Origin: Desulfurobacterium thermolithotrophum DSM 11699
Lineage (GTDB): Bacteria; Aquificota; Aquificia; Desulfurobacteriales; Desulfurobacteriaceae
DNA: 64,000 nt
Reading direction: 5' to 3'
Assembly: GCF_000191045.1 (NCBI RefSeq)
Contig: NC_015185.1
Location: 502,501 to 566,500 of the forward strand
Of this stretch, positions 35,411 to 44,954 are shown in pieces; within the stretch, counting starts at the first letter, position 1, and every line of letters starts with the position of its first letter. Under the pieces are notes generated by a model. That model was not told the origin of the DNA. It did not search any database and saw only the letters and a program-made list of their open reading frames with translations. Made by a program: the position numbers and the translations under genes.

Positions 35411-37945
35411 TTATTCTTTCTTTTCGTCTTCTTCCTTCTCGTCAGAATCTTCTGCAGTTTTTATCTCAGCCTGTTTTGGAGGAATTTCCCTTTCTACTTC
35501 AAAAGTGAATTCACCTTTTTCTTTGTCGTAGTCGATCTTAACTTTATCTCCATCCTTTACTGTACCTTCTAGTATTTTTACAGATAACGGTGTTTCAATG
35601 TCTCTTTGTATGGTTCTTCTTAGAGGTCTTGCTCCAAACTCTGGAACATAACCCTTCTTAGCAAGTGCAGATTTTGCTTCTTCTGTAAGAACGATTTTAA
35701 TTCCTCTATCTTCCAGTCTCTTGTTGAGCTTTGTAATTAGAAGGTCAACGATTTGCTTGATCTCTTCTTCAGAAAGTGGATGGAAGATGATTATTTCATC
35801 AATTCTATTAAGAAATTCAGGTCTGAATCTCTTTTTAAGTTCGTTCATTATCTGCTCTTTAATCTCGTCATATCTCTTTTCAAACTCTTCTTTAGAAAGA
35901 TTCATTAGATATTCAGAACCTACGTTGGATGTCATGATTATCACTGTATTGCTAAAGTCAACAGTTCTACCTTTTGCATCCGTAAGCCTTCCATCATCAA
36001 GAATTTGTAGCAAGATGTTAAACACGTCTGGATGCGCTTTTTCAATCTCATCAAGTAAGATTACACTGTAAGGCTTACGTCTAACTGCTTCTGTAAGTTG
36101 TCCGCCCTCTTCATAGCCAACGTATCCTGGAGGTGCACCAATGAGTTTAGAAACTGCGTGCTTTTCCATATACTCAGACATATCAAGTCTAATAATTGCA
36201 GTTTCATCCCCAAAGAGATATTCAGCAAGAGTTTTTGCTAGTTCAGTTTTACCAACTCCCGTTGGTCCAAGGAATAGGAATGAACCAAGAGGTCTATTTG
36301 GTGGCTGAAGTCCTGCTCTTGCACGTCTAATAGCTTCAGAAATTGCTTTAATAGCTCTTTCTTGACCGATAACTCTTTTATGGAGCTCTTCCTCCATCTT
36401 GAGAAGTTTCTGAATTTCTTCCTCTTGAAGCTTAGATGCTGGAATTCCAGTCATTTCGGAAATTACTTCAGCAATGTCTTCAGCCGTTACAACTGGAACA
36501 TTTTCACCTTCTTCTTTCATCTTCTCCTGTTTTTCTTCAAGTTCTTTAATCTTTGTTTCAATATCCTTAATTTCTTTCTTTAGCTTAGCAGCTTTGTCAA
36601 ACTCCTCGTTCTTAACAGCTTCATCAAGTTCTGCTCTTAAAGCATGTAGCTTTTCTTTAAGTTCAGCAAGTTCAGGAGACATGTAGGTGGCTTCTATCTT
36701 TTTCCTCGCACATGCTTCGTCAAGAACATCTATAGCTTTATCTGGTAAGTACCTACCTTGAATGTACTTTTTAGAAAGTTTAACTGCAGCTTCAATCGCA
36801 TCGTCTGTAATTTTTACTTTGTGGTGTTCTTCAAGCTTAGGTTTTAAGCCTTTGAGCATCTTAATAGCACTTTCTATACTTGGTTCTTCTACCCATACAG
36901 GAGCAAATCTTCTTTCAAGTGCTGGATCTTTTTCAATGTACTTTCTAAACTCGTCAACCGTTGTAGCACCAATAACTCTGAATTCACCTCTTGCAAGAGC
37001 AGGTTTCATAATGTTTGCAGCATCCATTGAACCTTCTGCCGCACCTGCCCCAACAACAGTGTGAAGTTCATCAATAAAGAGAATGATGTTTCCTTCCTCT
37101 TTAACTGCATCAAGAACCTGTTTTAGTCTTTCTTCGAATTCACCACGGTACTTTGTACCAGCAACAAGAGAAGCCATATCAAGAGCAACAATTCTCTTGT
37201 CTTTTAATTCATCAGGAACTTCACCGTTTGCAATTCTTTGAGCAACACCTTCAACAATTGCTGTTTTACCAACACCTGCTGGACCAACAAGCACAGGGTT
37301 ATTCTTAGTTCTTCTAGAAAGTATTTGAATAACCCTTTTAATTTCATTTTCCCTATCAATAACAGGGTCAAGTTTACCTTCTTCTGCAAGACCTGTAAGA
37401 TCAATTCCAAACTTCCTCAAGATTTCAGGAACTTGTTTTCCGCCTCTTCCGGCTCTTCCTCTTATTTCTCTTGAAAGTTTCTTTCTGCCTTCTCTGTACT
37501 TTTTAACAGCATTCCATGCTTCTTCTTTTTCAAGTCCAGCCTTGAGAAGAATCCTATAAGCCATACTTTCAGGCACTTCATAAAATGCTAGAAATAGGTG
37601 CTCAAGATCAACATTTCTTGCTTTCATCTGACGGGCAATATCTATTGCTGCATCAAAAACTTTTTTCATTGTAGGTGTAATGTAGATTTCATCGTACCCT
37701 GTATAGCTTGAAGGAAGTCCAAGTCTTCCAACTCTATCAACTTGCTCTCTTAAAAATCTTTTAGCTCTTACAGGATCAAAACCTGCTAACGTAAATATGT
37801 CAAGTATAGGTGAACCTGGAAGTTCAACCATTGCAAGCAAAAGATGTTCTGTATCTACATATCTTTCCCCAAGTTGTCTTGCAATTTCCTGAGAAAGAAG
37901 AATTGCATCCTTTGCTCTTCCACTTAAAACATCCCAGATGTTCAT
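35411..37945 (-). CDS. clpC: Hsp100 AAA+ unfoldase, ClpC type
   Basis: 844 residues. Two Clp-N repeats (1-145), first AAA+ module ([25 protein letters not shown]), a short middle region containing a UVR-like stretch ([20 protein letters not shown]), and second AAA+ module ([27 protein letters not shown]-terminal RPLRRTIQR). The short middle domain with UVR motif favours ClpC over ClpB, whose coiled coil is longer; the distinction is moderate. It unfolds proteins for disaggregation or for ClpP. It follows hspR by 23 bp in the same direction, so HspR likely autoregulates both. Confidence 0.85.
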   Translation of the reverse strand: MNIWDVLSGRAKDAILLSQEIARQLGERYVDTEHLLLAMVELPGSPILDIFTLAGFDPVRAKRFLREQVDRVGRLGLPSSYTGYDEIYITPTMKKVFDAAIDIARQMKARNVDLEHLFLAFYEVPESMAYRILLKAGLEKEEAWNAVKKYREGRKKLSREIRGRAGRGGKQVPEILRKFGIDLTGLAEEGKLDPVIDRENEIKRVIQILSRRTKNNPVLVGPAGVGKTAIVEGVAQRIANGEVPDELKDKRIVALDMASLVAGTKYRGEFEERLKQVLDAVKEEGNIILFIDELHTVVGAGAAEGSMDAANIMKPALARGEFRVIGATTVDEFRKYIEKDPALERRFAPVWVEEPSIESAIKMLKGLKPKLEEHHKVKITDDAIEAAVKLSKKYIQGRYLPDKAIDVLDEACARKKIEATYMSPELAELKEKLHALRAELDEAVKNEEFDKAAKLKKEIKDIETKIKELEEKQEKMKEEGENVPVVTAEDIAEVISEMTGIPASKLQEEEIQKLLKMEEELHKRVIGQERAIKAISEAIRRARAGLQPPNRPLGSFLFLGPTGVGKTELAKTLAEYLFGDETAIIRLDMSEYMEKHAVSKLIGAPPGYVGYEEGGQLTEAVRRKPYSVILLDEIEKAHPDVFNILLQILDDGRLTDAKGRTVDFSNTVIIMTSNVGSEYLMNLSKEEFEKRYDEIKEQIMNELKKRFRPEFLNRIDEIIIFHPLSEEEIKQIVDLLITKLNKRLEDRGIKIVLTEEAKSALAKKGYVPEFGARPLRRTIQRDIETPLSVKILEGTVKDGDKVKIDYDKEKGEFTFEVEREIPPKQAEIKTAEDSDEKEEDEKKE

Positions 37946-37968
37946 TTTTCCCTCCTTCTTTATTGGAT

Positions 37969-38340
37969 TTATTTTTTAAGAATATCAAGGAGCTTTTCTG
38001 TATCAAGCTCCTCAAACCGTAATTCTTTAAGTAGTGTTATGAGCATACTTCTTGCACTATCATCAAGTTGCTGTGCAAGTGCAGTAAAAAGTTTTTCAAG
38101 ATCATCTTCAAGTTTGAGTATTAAATGAGTACCTGCAACATTAACTCCTCTTTCTCTTGTAAGAGAAACTATTCTTTTAACTCTAACAAGATCTCTTTCA
38201 GAGTAAAGTCTGGTTCTCCCCTCAGTCCTTGAAGGTTTTATAAGTCCTTCATTTTCATAAAACCTAAGAGTTTGAGGATGAACACCAGCAATTTTAGCAA
38301 CGATACTAATCATATAAACTGGCGTATCTTTATCAATCAC
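37969..38340 (-). CDS. hspR: MerR-family heat-shock repressor HspR
   Basis: 123 residues from GTG 38340, 6 bp after AGGAGG; the upstream GTG at 38346 directly touches the Shine-Dalgarno and is less likely. The protein starts [20 protein letters not shown], then [19 protein letters not shown] and [14 protein letters not shown], the HspR form of the MerR helix-turn-helix, and then a helical C-terminus. HspR proteins repress chaperone operons with DnaK as corepressor. The linked Clp gene fits. No clear HAIR operator (CTTGAGT-N7-ACTCAAG) is seen in the promoter. Confidence 0.85.
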   Translation of the reverse strand: MIDKDTPVYMISIVAKIAGVHPQTLRFYENEGLIKPSRTEGRTRLYSERDLVRVKRIVSLTRERGVNVAGTHLILKLEDDLEKLFTALAQQLDDSARSMLITLLKELRFEELDTEKLLDILKK

Positions 38341-38367
38341 TGCCACCCTCCTTAATCCTTAAATTTT

Positions 38368-38396
38368 AATTTAGTTATATTCAATAATCTTGTCAA
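38368..38396 (-). promoter_or_regulatory. Promoter of hspR-clpC
   Basis: On the minus strand, TTGACA (38391-38396), 17-bp spacer, TAAATT (38368-38373), 28 bp before the hspR start. It has the same boxes and spacing as the porin promoter. The adjoining plus-strand sequence TGTCAACTATATTAAAA closely resembles the target used by IS copy A (TGTCAACTATTTAAA) but is unoccupied. Confidence 0.7.
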
Positions 38397-38492
38397 CTAT
38401 ATTAAAATAACTTTTTAAGCTAAATACAAAGATAGTATAAAACTCCTCTAAATGCTACTTGATAGTGTCTTGATTTCTAAAAAAAAGGAAAT

Positions 38493-38512
38493 AAGGAGGA
38501 ACTATCCTCCTT
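38493..38512 (-). terminator. Terminator of the epimerase operon
   Basis: An 8-bp stem, AAGGAGGA (38493-38500) with TCCTCCTT (38505-38512), has loop ACTA. In the minus direction it is followed by ATTTCC and eight T. It lies 25 bp after the epimerase stop. Confidence 0.8.
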
Positions 38513-38537
38513 TAAGAAAGGGAAGCAAAAAGAAAAA

Positions 38538-39482
38538 TTAGTAAGGTAACTTGTTAATATTTACATTCTCTTTAATCCACTTTATGTAAGCAGGAATTCC
38601 TTCTTCTATTTGTGTTCCTGGATACCAGTTTAATATTTCCTTTGTTTCTGTAAGATCAGCTTCTGTATAGTTTTGATAGAAATCGTAAGGATTATCAAAA
38701 TATTCAATTTCAACATCTACGTTTAGCGTTCTTCTTATTACATCAACGATTTCATTAAAACTTCTTGCCTTTCCTGTTCCGATATTTACAATTCCGCTTT
38801 TATTTGCTTCAAAGCTTTTTATGTTTGCTTCTATACAATCCATTACATAAACAAAGTCCCTTTTTTGTTCTCCCCACTTGAAAAGTCTTGGCCTTTTCCC
38901 CTTCATTATTTGAACGGTTAATTGAAGAACCATACTTGCCATTTTACCTTTGTAAGTTTCTCTTGGACCGTAAACGTTAAAGTATCTAAGACCAACAACG
39001 GATATCGTTGGATTTTCCTTCATAAACTTATAGGCAAGCATATCCATAGCGTATTTTGAAAAACCGTAAATGTTTTCGGGTAGTAATTCTTGATTAACTT
39101 TCATTGGAGCTGGACCGTTTCCATAAACTGCTGCAGATGAAGCATAAATAACTTTTGCTTTGCTTTCTCTAGCAATTTCCAATAAGTCTTTAAAAGCTTC
39201 GTAGTTAGCTTCCATCATTTTTCGCTGGTTTGTATCTGTTGTATTGGCGTTTGCTGCTTGATGAAAGATAACATCAAATCCATATTTTCTAAGTTTTTCT
39301 ATGGTTTCGGGTTCTGTAATTGAACCAGTTATGATTTCTCCTTCAAATCCGATTAAGTTTTTAAAATGACCAGAAGAAAAGTCATCAAGAACGAAAACTT
39401 CTATATCTTTGTATCTTTTCTGGAGCTCTAATGCGAGATTAGAACCTATAAATCCTGCTCCGCCGGTAACTAATGCTTTCAT
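38538..39482 (-). CDS. hldD: NAD-dependent sugar epimerase, ADP-L-glycero-D-manno-heptose 6-epimerase-like
   Basis: 314 residues from ATG 39482. Extended SDR: NAD motif VTGGAGFIGSNLAL, FHQAANANTTDTN, catalytic YASSAAVYG and Tyr-Lys in ENIYGFSKY. The C-terminal part YQNYTEADLTETKEILNWYP with EEGIPAYIKWIKEN resembles HldD/RfaD, which makes the heptose for the LPS inner core. UDP-glucose 4-epimerase is the main alternative. The start overlaps the stop of the small upstream gene (ATGA). Confidence 0.75.
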   Translation of the reverse strand: MKALVTGGAGFIGSNLALELQKRYKDIEVFVLDDFSSGHFKNLIGFEGEIITGSITEPETIEKLRKYGFDVIFHQAANANTTDTNQRKMMEANYEAFKDLLEIARESKAKVIYASSAAVYGNGPAPMKVNQELLPENIYGFSKYAMDMLAYKFMKENPTISVVGLRYFNVYGPRETYKGKMASMVLQLTVQIMKGKRPRLFKWGEQKRDFVYVMDCIEANIKSFEANKSGIVNIGTGKARSFNEIVDVIRRTLNVDVEIEYFDNPYDFYQNYTEADLTETKEILNWYPGTQIEEGIPAYIKWIKENVNINKLPY

Positions 39483-39790
39483 TCTCCTAATTCTCCTTTT
39501 AAATAGGTTTCGTAACCTTTTTGCTTGAAGAAATCTACAAGAGCTTTTGCATATTTTTTCGCTAAGTTCCATCTATGAAAGGTTGCATACGTGGAAGATT
39601 CAACAAGTTCGTCTCCTTCAAATATTACTACAGAAACCCCCCATACAAATTTTTGAAGACTTTCGTCCTTGTATATTCTTTGAACAAAAATGTCACATAT
39701 CTTAGAAGGCTCTCCCAAAACTTTTGAAAGTTCTTCCGGAGATTTTGCAAGTGCATCAGTCATTAATTCTCTGAAAAAATTTTCAGCCAT
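39479..39790 (-). CDS. Small conserved-looking protein of unknown function
   Basis: 103 residues, soluble, with no signal peptide or known motif that I recognise. It is rich in aromatic and acidic residues: FVWGVSVVIFEGDELVESST, then TFHRWNLAKKYAKALVDFFKQKGYE, predicted as a strand pair followed by a long helix. It is placed between DHQ synthase II and the epimerase, with a 4-bp overlap to the latter, so translation is coupled. Its context suggests a housekeeping role, but no function can be assigned. Confidence 0.7.
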   Translation of the reverse strand: MAENFFRELMTDALAKSPEELSKVLGEPSKICDIFVQRIYKDESLQKFVWGVSVVIFEGDELVESSTYATFHRWNLAKKYAKALVDFFKQKGYETYLKGELGE

Positions 39791-39804
39791 AATGTTCCCC
39801 CACC

Positions 39805-40809
39805 TTACTTTTCCACTATCGTTTCTCTTACCTTCATACCAAAGTGTCTTCCAGGATCTTCTGTATAAACTAAAACTTCATCTCCTTCTTTTAAATCTAC
39901 TACTGAAATAGGAGTACCATCTGGAGCAGTTAATCTAATTGTTTCAGCGTTTTGCAAGATTCCAGCAACTTTTTTTCCATCTTTTGTTTCAGCTTCTATA
40001 AGAAGCATGGGCCTTCTTTCTACTTTTGCTCTACCTACGTAAGCAACTCTGCCCTCGCCTTTATAGTTATAAATGAGAATCTCATCACCGCTTTCAATTT
40101 CTGAAAGATATTTGGTTCTACCGTTTGGAAGCCTTACATACATATGAACGGCACCAGCATTAACTCTAAAAGGTCTTGCCGCAACGTATGGGTTTGATTC
40201 AGTTTCTGCGTGAACAAGGAACATTCCAGCTGATGAATTACCAACAAGAGCTCCTTCTCCCCTTGTCATATTCGAACAGGTATCTATACAAACTCTATCA
40301 CACATTCCTAAGGGTTTTACTTTTTTTATTTTTGCAATTTCTAGCTTAACATTTTCACCTGCAAGATTTACAGCTTCCCCTGCAGCTTTAATTTCGTTTA
40401 CATCTTCAGTGTCAAGCACAACACCTTTTACTCCTTTTTCTAAAATAGTAATAGCAGTCTTTGCCTCTTCCGCGTTTCTTACCCAGGCATAAACGTTGTC
40501 ACCTTGAGCAAGAAGGTTTTCAAGAGGAATAATAGTCCAGTCGGTTGTCTTTACTATAACGTTTTTTCCTTGCTTCAAAAGCTGTGCCGCTCTTTCCTCG
40601 TCTTCTTTCCCTTTTATTTCAACTATAATAAACTCATCGCCAAGTTTGTAATCTCCATCAGGAGCTATTGTCTTAACCTTGGCAAGTTGTTTAACTTTTT
40701 TGCTTTCAGGTTTATCAAGTAAAAGTGCAAAAACACCAGATTCTAAAGCTGCTGTAACAACTTTCTTGTTATTAGCATCTTTTACATGAATAATAAGCTC
40801 TTTAGCCAT
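39805..40809 (-). CDS. aroB': 3-Dehydroquinate synthase II (archaeal type)
   Basis: 334 residues matching PF01959. Typical parts are GVKGVVLDTEDVNEIKA, then PLGMCDRVCIDTCSNMTRGEGALVGN, AETESNPYVAARPFRVNAGA, LPNGRTKYLSEIESGDEILI and TPISVVDLKEGDEVLVY. In archaea it makes 3-dehydroquinate from 2-amino-3,7-dideoxy-D-threo-hept-6-ulosonate, bypassing DAHP and AroB. Presence in a bacterium implies the alternative aspartate-semialdehyde route, known in some Aquificota. The partner AroA' aldolase is not in the window. GGAG precedes ATG 40809. Confidence 0.92.
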   Translation of the reverse strand: MAKELIIHVKDANNKKVVTAALESGVFALLLDKPESKKVKQLAKVKTIAPDGDYKLGDEFIIVEIKGKEDEERAAQLLKQGKNVIVKTTDWTIIPLENLLAQGDNVYAWVRNAEEAKTAITILEKGVKGVVLDTEDVNEIKAAGEAVNLAGENVKLEIAKIKKVKPLGMCDRVCIDTCSNMTRGEGALVGNSSAGMFLVHAETESNPYVAARPFRVNAGAVHMYVRLPNGRTKYLSEIESGDEILIYNYKGEGRVAYVGRAKVERRPMLLIEAETKDGKKVAGILQNAETIRLTAPDGTPISVVDLKEGDEVLVYTEDPGRHFGMKVRETIVEK

Positions 40810-40826
40810 AACTCCTCCAATAATTT

Positions 40827-41513
40827 TTAGTAGTTTCTTGGACCAAAAATAGCGGTTCCAATTCTAACAATTGTAGCTCCTTCTTCTACTGCTACTTCAA
40901 AGTCGTGAGACATTCCCATTGAAAGGTGAGGAATTTTCATTCCAAGAGAGTCTTCTAATCTATCTCTTATTTTTCTTAATCTTCTAAAGTAAGGTCTTAC
41001 AAGTTCTACATCTTCAAAATAGGGAGGAACAGTCATTAATCCTTTTAGATCTAAATGTTTTAGTTCTAACACGTATCTTGCAAGTTCCTCAACTTCATTA
41101 GGAGAACAACCATGCTTAGTTTCTTCAGGAGAAAGTTTTACTTCTATAAAAACTTCTAGTTTTTTTCCAATCTTAGAAAGTCTTTTTTCCAATTCATCTG
41201 CAAGTTCCTTAGAATCAACAGATTCAATAACCTTAAAAAGGTTTACAGCATACTTGACCTTATTCTTTTGGAGATGTCCAATCATATGCCATTCAATCGG
41301 AATGTCTGATAAAAGAGGTATTTTCTCCCTTGCTTCTTGAACTCTATTTTCACCAAACAATTTAATTCCTGCTTCAAAGGCCTTTCTTATTTCTTCGGGA
41401 GCTCTTGTTTTTGAAGCTGCGAGAATAAAAACTTCGTCTGGATTTCTCTTTGCTCTTTCACAGGCCTTTTCTATACGTTCTTTTATTCTTTTAACGTTTT
41501 CTCTAATTCCCAT
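40827..41513 (-). CDS. yggS: PLP homeostasis protein (YggS/PROSC family)
   Basis: 228 residues from ATG 41513 (GAGG 7 bp upstream; a longer frame in the preceding gene is rejected). An alanine-racemase-like TIM barrel with AASKTR (PLP Lys), LFGENRVQEAREK, IEWHMIGHLQKNK, FIEVKLSPEETKHG and LSMGMSHDFEVAVEEGAT ending VRIGTAIFG. It binds PLP without a known catalytic role and balances PLP and amino-acid pools. It overlaps the upstream gene by 11 bp. Confidence 0.93.
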   Translation of the reverse strand: MGIRENVKRIKERIEKACERAKRNPDEVFILAASKTRAPEEIRKAFEAGIKLFGENRVQEAREKIPLLSDIPIEWHMIGHLQKNKVKYAVNLFKVIESVDSKELADELEKRLSKIGKKLEVFIEVKLSPEETKHGCSPNEVEELARYVLELKHLDLKGLMTVPPYFEDVELVRPYFRRLRKIRDRLEDSLGMKIPHLSMGMSHDFEVAVEEGATIVRIGTAIFGPRNY

Positions 41514-42606
41514 TTTCAAGCCTCTCATAAACTTCATCTGCAAAGAACCAAAGGTCATCGCTGAATTCTGACTCAGAATAGTTAATAAAGTCTTCAAGTG
41601 TTTTAAGTTTTCCCTCTTTGTAATAGTGGTAGCTTGAAGCTATGAAACCTTCCTTTGAAAAACCTCCTTCTCCATTAAATCTATATACCTCAATTTCAAC
41701 AAATTTATTTACTCCTGACTCAAAACACATATCAGAAATTGTTTTCCAAAAATTGAAATTAGACTTTTTCAAGATAAGTCTTGTTTTTCTTCCTTCTACT
41801 GGTTTCCCATCTCGATAGAAAAATTGATATTTGAGTTTTACTTTTAACCCTACTCCCTGAGGAGTTTTCAAAACTTTAAAAGAAGAATAATCAACAGGTA
41901 AGAGTTTGGCATAGTAACCAATTCTTTCAGAAATTGGAGCAGAATACTTGGCACCATTAAATATGTCTATTAAATGATTGATTTCTTCTTCTAAGGAAGA
42001 AATATCAACCTCTTTGGACTTGAGCATTTCAAATTCTACTGTGTTCCATAAATGGTCTTTATAAAGGACTCTATTGTTATTGTCAATAAGAATAACTTCT
42101 CCAGGTAAAAACTCAAAAGTTTTTCCATAATCAGAGTAAATTTTTAAAGCTTTATTCAAAGAAGCAATATTGAAGGTAACGTCTTCTACATAAACATTTT
42201 CCTTCTTTACGGCAACAGGCGTTTTTTTGTACCAGCCAAAAACTTTATCTTCTTTCTCTGTTCCAAGTAGTATAACGCTGTTTTCTTCTAAAAAAATAGA
42301 GCCATTATCTGTTTCTGCTTCGCAGGGAGAAGTTACAACCGCAATTTTAAGTTTAACGTGTCCTGTTGTTACATAGTCTGGAAGAGTATAGTCAACATAA
42401 TCAAGATTTACCCATCCCTTACTTAACTTACCCCAAAAAGAGTACTTGTTAAAGAGAAATCTTGTTTCACCACCATTAATGGTCTTAACAATTTCTCCTT
42501 CGGGAAGATTCCTAAGAGAAACTGCATCAGTTAAAACTTTTACTTCTTGAGCTCCTGAAGTTAGAGGAATTAGGAGAAAAATTAAAGAAATTATCAAACG
42601 ATTCAT
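41503..42606 (-). CDS. Exported protein with N-terminal SH3-like region
   Basis: 367 residues with a Sec signal peptide (1-19, ending SGAQ). Residues 22-72 (VTDAVSLRNLP-like start; actual LTDAVSLRNLPEGEIVKTI, then WGKLSKGWVNLDYVDYT) look like a bacterial SH3 domain, which often binds cell-wall peptides. The remaining 290 residues match no family I know; a second beta-rich section and an acidic C-terminus can be seen. It overlaps both neighbours, so it is cotranscribed with the thioesterase and yggS. Function unknown; periplasmic location is likely. Confidence 0.7.
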   Translation of the reverse strand: MNRLIISLIFLLIPLTSGAQEVKVLTDAVSLRNLPEGEIVKTINGGETRFLFNKYSFWGKLSKGWVNLDYVDYTLPDYVTTGHVKLKIAVVTSPCEAETDNGSIFLEENSVILLGTEKEDKVFGWYKKTPVAVKKENVYVEDVTFNIASLNKALKIYSDYGKTFEFLPGEVILIDNNNRVLYKDHLWNTVEFEMLKSKEVDISSLEEEINHLIDIFNGAKYSAPISERIGYYAKLLPVDYSSFKVLKTPQGVGLKVKLKYQFFYRDGKPVEGRKTRLILKKSNFNFWKTISDMCFESGVNKFVEIEVYRFNGEGGFSKEGFIASSYHYYKEGKLKTLEDFINYSESEFSDDLWFFADEVYERLENGN

Positions 42607-43013
42607 TTAGTCTCCCTTTTTACAAACATTATTGCTTCTGCTTCGGCAATTTTTTTTCCATCCGAAACCCTTACCATTTCTGCTTTTGTTATCTTTATTT
42701 TCTTCTTTTCTTCCTTGACTTCAGCAATGACGATAACTTCTTGGCCAGCTAAAAGAGGATTATAAAACTTAACAGTTATTTTTCCTGTAAGAAATCTTTC
42801 TTCGTAGTTTTGAAGATAAGCCATAGCCTCATCTAAGATGAGAGAAATAATTCCTCCGTGAATTACATTATCATATCCTTGGTAGTACTTTTCAAGAGAA
42901 AAACGGGCTTTTACTTTGCCATTTTCTCTATGAAAGCTTAGATGCATTCCTTTTGGATTTTCCTTTCCACATACAAAACAATAATTGTCTCTTCTAAGTT
43001 CCATCTCTTTCAT
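42603..43013 (-). CDS. PaaI-type hotdog-fold thioesterase
   Basis: 136 residues. The N-terminus has CFVCGKENPKGMHLSF, seen in many PaaI/YbgC-like proteins. The catalytic segment is NVIHGGIISLILDEAMAYL, with the HGG and Asp/Glu of hotdog thioesterases, then TGKITVKFYNPLLAGQEV. It hydrolyses acyl-CoA thioesters; the substrate is unknown. ATG 43004 is an alternative start, since the 43013 start lacks a clear ribosome site. The stop overlaps the next gene (ATGA-type). Confidence 0.87.
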   Translation of the reverse strand: MKEMELRRDNYCFVCGKENPKGMHLSFHRENGKVKARFSLEKYYQGYDNVIHGGIISLILDEAMAYLQNYEERFLTGKITVKFYNPLLAGQEVIVIAEVKEEKKKIKITKAEMVRVSDGKKIAEAEAIMFVKRETK

Positions 43014-43054
43014 GACGATAAAATTATATAGAATTTAATCTCAAGGAGAAAAAA

Positions 43055-44779
43055 GTGAAAAATAAAGAACTTGCAAATCTATTTGATGAATGGGCTGACA
43101 TACTCGAATTCAAAGAAGATAATCCTTATCACATTAGAGCTTATAGAAATGCAGCAAGATTAATTAGAGATTTATCAGAAGACATAGAAATTTTAGCAAG
43201 AGAAGGAAAACTTTTGGAACTTCCGGGAATAGGACAGAAACTCCAGGCCAAGATAATAGAGTTTCTTAAAACTGGAAAAATAGAAGAATTTGAAAAATTG
43301 AAACAACAAGTACCTGACACTATTTTCTCTCTTTTAGATATTCCGGGAGTAGGCCCAAAAACAGTCAAGCTTCTTTATGAAACCTTGGGAATAAGAAGCG
43401 TTGAAGACCTTAAAAGGGCTATTGAAAAGGGAGAACTTTTAAAACTTCCGGGATTTGGACTTAAAAAAGTAGAAAAGATAAAAAAAGGAATAGAGCTCCT
43501 TGAAAAAAATGGTGGAAGAATTCTCTTAGGAGTAGCAGTTTTCATTGCAGATAGAATAATTAATTTGCTTAAAGAACATTCGGCTGTAGAGAGAATTTCA
43601 GTTGCTGGTTCAACAAGAAGAATGAAAGAAACTGTTGGAGATATAGACATTCTTGCAACTGGAAAGAACCTTGAAATTATCGAGGCTTTTGTAAATCTTC
43701 CAAATATAAAAGAAGTTTTATGGAAAGGAACAAAGAAAGCAACAGTAATTGTTGAAGAAGGAGAGCAAGTCGATTTAAGGGTTACTGAACCAGAGTCTTA
43801 CGGTGCTGCTCTTCAGTACTTTACAGGCTCAAAAGCTCACAATATTCACTTAAGAACTATTTGTCTTAAGCAAGGATATAAACTTAACGAATATGGATTG
43901 TTTAAAGAAGAAGAAAAAATAGCCGGAAAAACTGAGGAGGAAATATATAAAGCTCTTGGAATGGAAACTCCTCCTCCTGAGATAAGAGAAGATACAGGAG
44001 AAATCGAAGCAGCTTTAGAACACAAGTTACCCAATCTCATTGACTACAAAGACATAAAAGGAGACCTTCATATTCACTCAAACTGGTCAGATGGGGTTTC
44101 GACTATTGAAGAGATAGCACTAAAGGCTTTAAAAATGGGCTATAAGTACATAGCCATAACCGATCATTCAAAATCCTTAAAAGTTGCCAATGGCCTTTCA
44201 GAAGAAGATGTTTTAAGAAGAAATGAAGAGATAGATAAGTTGAATGAAAAATTTAAAGGAAAAATAAGAATCCTTAAAGGAATGGAAGTAGATATTCTCC
44301 CTGATGGAAGTCTTGACTATGATAACGAAATTTTATCTCAACTAGATTTTGTTGTTGCGGCTATTCACTCTCGATTTACTCAAGATAATACAGAAAGAAT
44401 AATAAAGGCAATGGAAAATCCTTATGTTAATGCAATAGCTCATCCAACAGGAAGACTTATAGGACAAAGAGAAGGATATCCTCTTGATATTGAAGCCATA
44501 ATGAAAAAAGCTGCTGAAACTGGAACAGCGCTTGAAGTTAATGCTTACTACAATCGTTTGGATTTAAAAGATATTCACTGTCGATTGGCAGTTAAATTTG
44601 GAGTAAAGCTTGTAATAAGCACAGATTCACACCACGTTGATCACATGTGGATGATAAAACTTGGAGTTGGAACAGCAAGAAGAGGATGGGTTAGAAAAGA
44701 AGATGTCATAAATACGAAAAATCTGAAAGATCTCCAAAAATTTCTAAAGGAAAAAAGAAGGAAATTTGGAACTAAATAA
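43055..44779 (+). CDS. polX: DNA polymerase/3'-5' exonuclease PolX
   Basis: 574 residues from GTG 43055 (AGGAG upstream). Helix-hairpin-helix segments (LLELPGIGQKLQAKI; LLDIPGVGPKTVKLLYE; LLKLPGFGLKKVEKI), a pol-beta palm with GDIDILATG, then VDLRVTEPESYGAALQYFTG, and a C-terminal PHP domain (DLHIHSNWSDG, ITDHSKSL, MEVDIL, AIHSRF, STDSHH). The enzyme fills short gaps in base-excision repair; the PHP part is the exonuclease. It is divergent from the thioesterase operon. Confidence 0.95.
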   Translation: MKNKELANLFDEWADILEFKEDNPYHIRAYRNAARLIRDLSEDIEILAREGKLLELPGIGQKLQAKIIEFLKTGKIEEFEKLKQQVPDTIFSLLDIPGVGPKTVKLLYETLGIRSVEDLKRAIEKGELLKLPGFGLKKVEKIKKGIELLEKNGGRILLGVAVFIADRIINLLKEHSAVERISVAGSTRRMKETVGDIDILATGKNLEIIEAFVNLPNIKEVLWKGTKKATVIVEEGEQVDLRVTEPESYGAALQYFTGSKAHNIHLRTICLKQGYKLNEYGLFKEEEKIAGKTEEEIYKALGMETPPPEIREDTGEIEAALEHKLPNLIDYKDIKGDLHIHSNWSDGVSTIEEIALKALKMGYKYIAITDHSKSLKVANGLSEEDVLRRNEEIDKLNEKFKGKIRILKGMEVDILPDGSLDYDNEILSQLDFVVAAIHSRFTQDNTERIIKAMENPYVNAIAHPTGRLIGQREGYPLDIEAIMKKAAETGTALEVNAYYNRLDLKDIHCRLAVKFGVKLVISTDSHHVDHMWMIKLGVGTARRGWVRKEDVINTKNLKDLQKFLKEKRRKFGTK

Positions 44780-44791
44780 TTAGGGAAAACA

Positions 44792-44819
44792 TTGTCATTC
44801 TGACTTTGATGACTATATT
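44792..44819 (+). promoter_or_regulatory. Promoter of tRNA-Ser and SRP RNA
   Basis: TTGTCA (44792-44797) and TATATT (44814-44819) are separated by 16 bp and end 12 bp before the tRNA. They probably drive both tRNA-Ser and the 4.5S RNA. Confidence 0.6.
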
Positions 44820-44831
44820 TAACTTTCGCAT

Positions 44832-44926
44832 GGAGGGGTGCCCGAGTCTGGCTGAAGGGGCACGACTGGAAATCGTGTGTACCCCCACAAGGGGTACCGC
44901 GGGTTCGAATCCCGCCCCCTCCGCCA
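44832..44926 (+). tRNA. tRNA-Ser (anticodon GGA)
   Basis: A class II tRNA of 95 nt. The acceptor stem is GGAGGGG/CCCCTCC, the anticodon stem CACGA/TCGTG with loop CTGGAAA (anticodon GGA), followed by a long variable arm (TACCCCC-ACAA-GGGGTA) and T arm GCGGG-TTCGAAT-CCCGC. The CCA end is encoded. Confidence 0.96.
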
Positions 44927-44954
44927 TTAGTTCATTAAACAGGCAAAAGTGATT

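Noticed and set aside
38341-38400. HAIR-type HspR operator in the hspR promoter
   Set aside because: TTGA and TCAA pieces occur but not with the CTTGAGT-N7-ACTCAAG arrangement.
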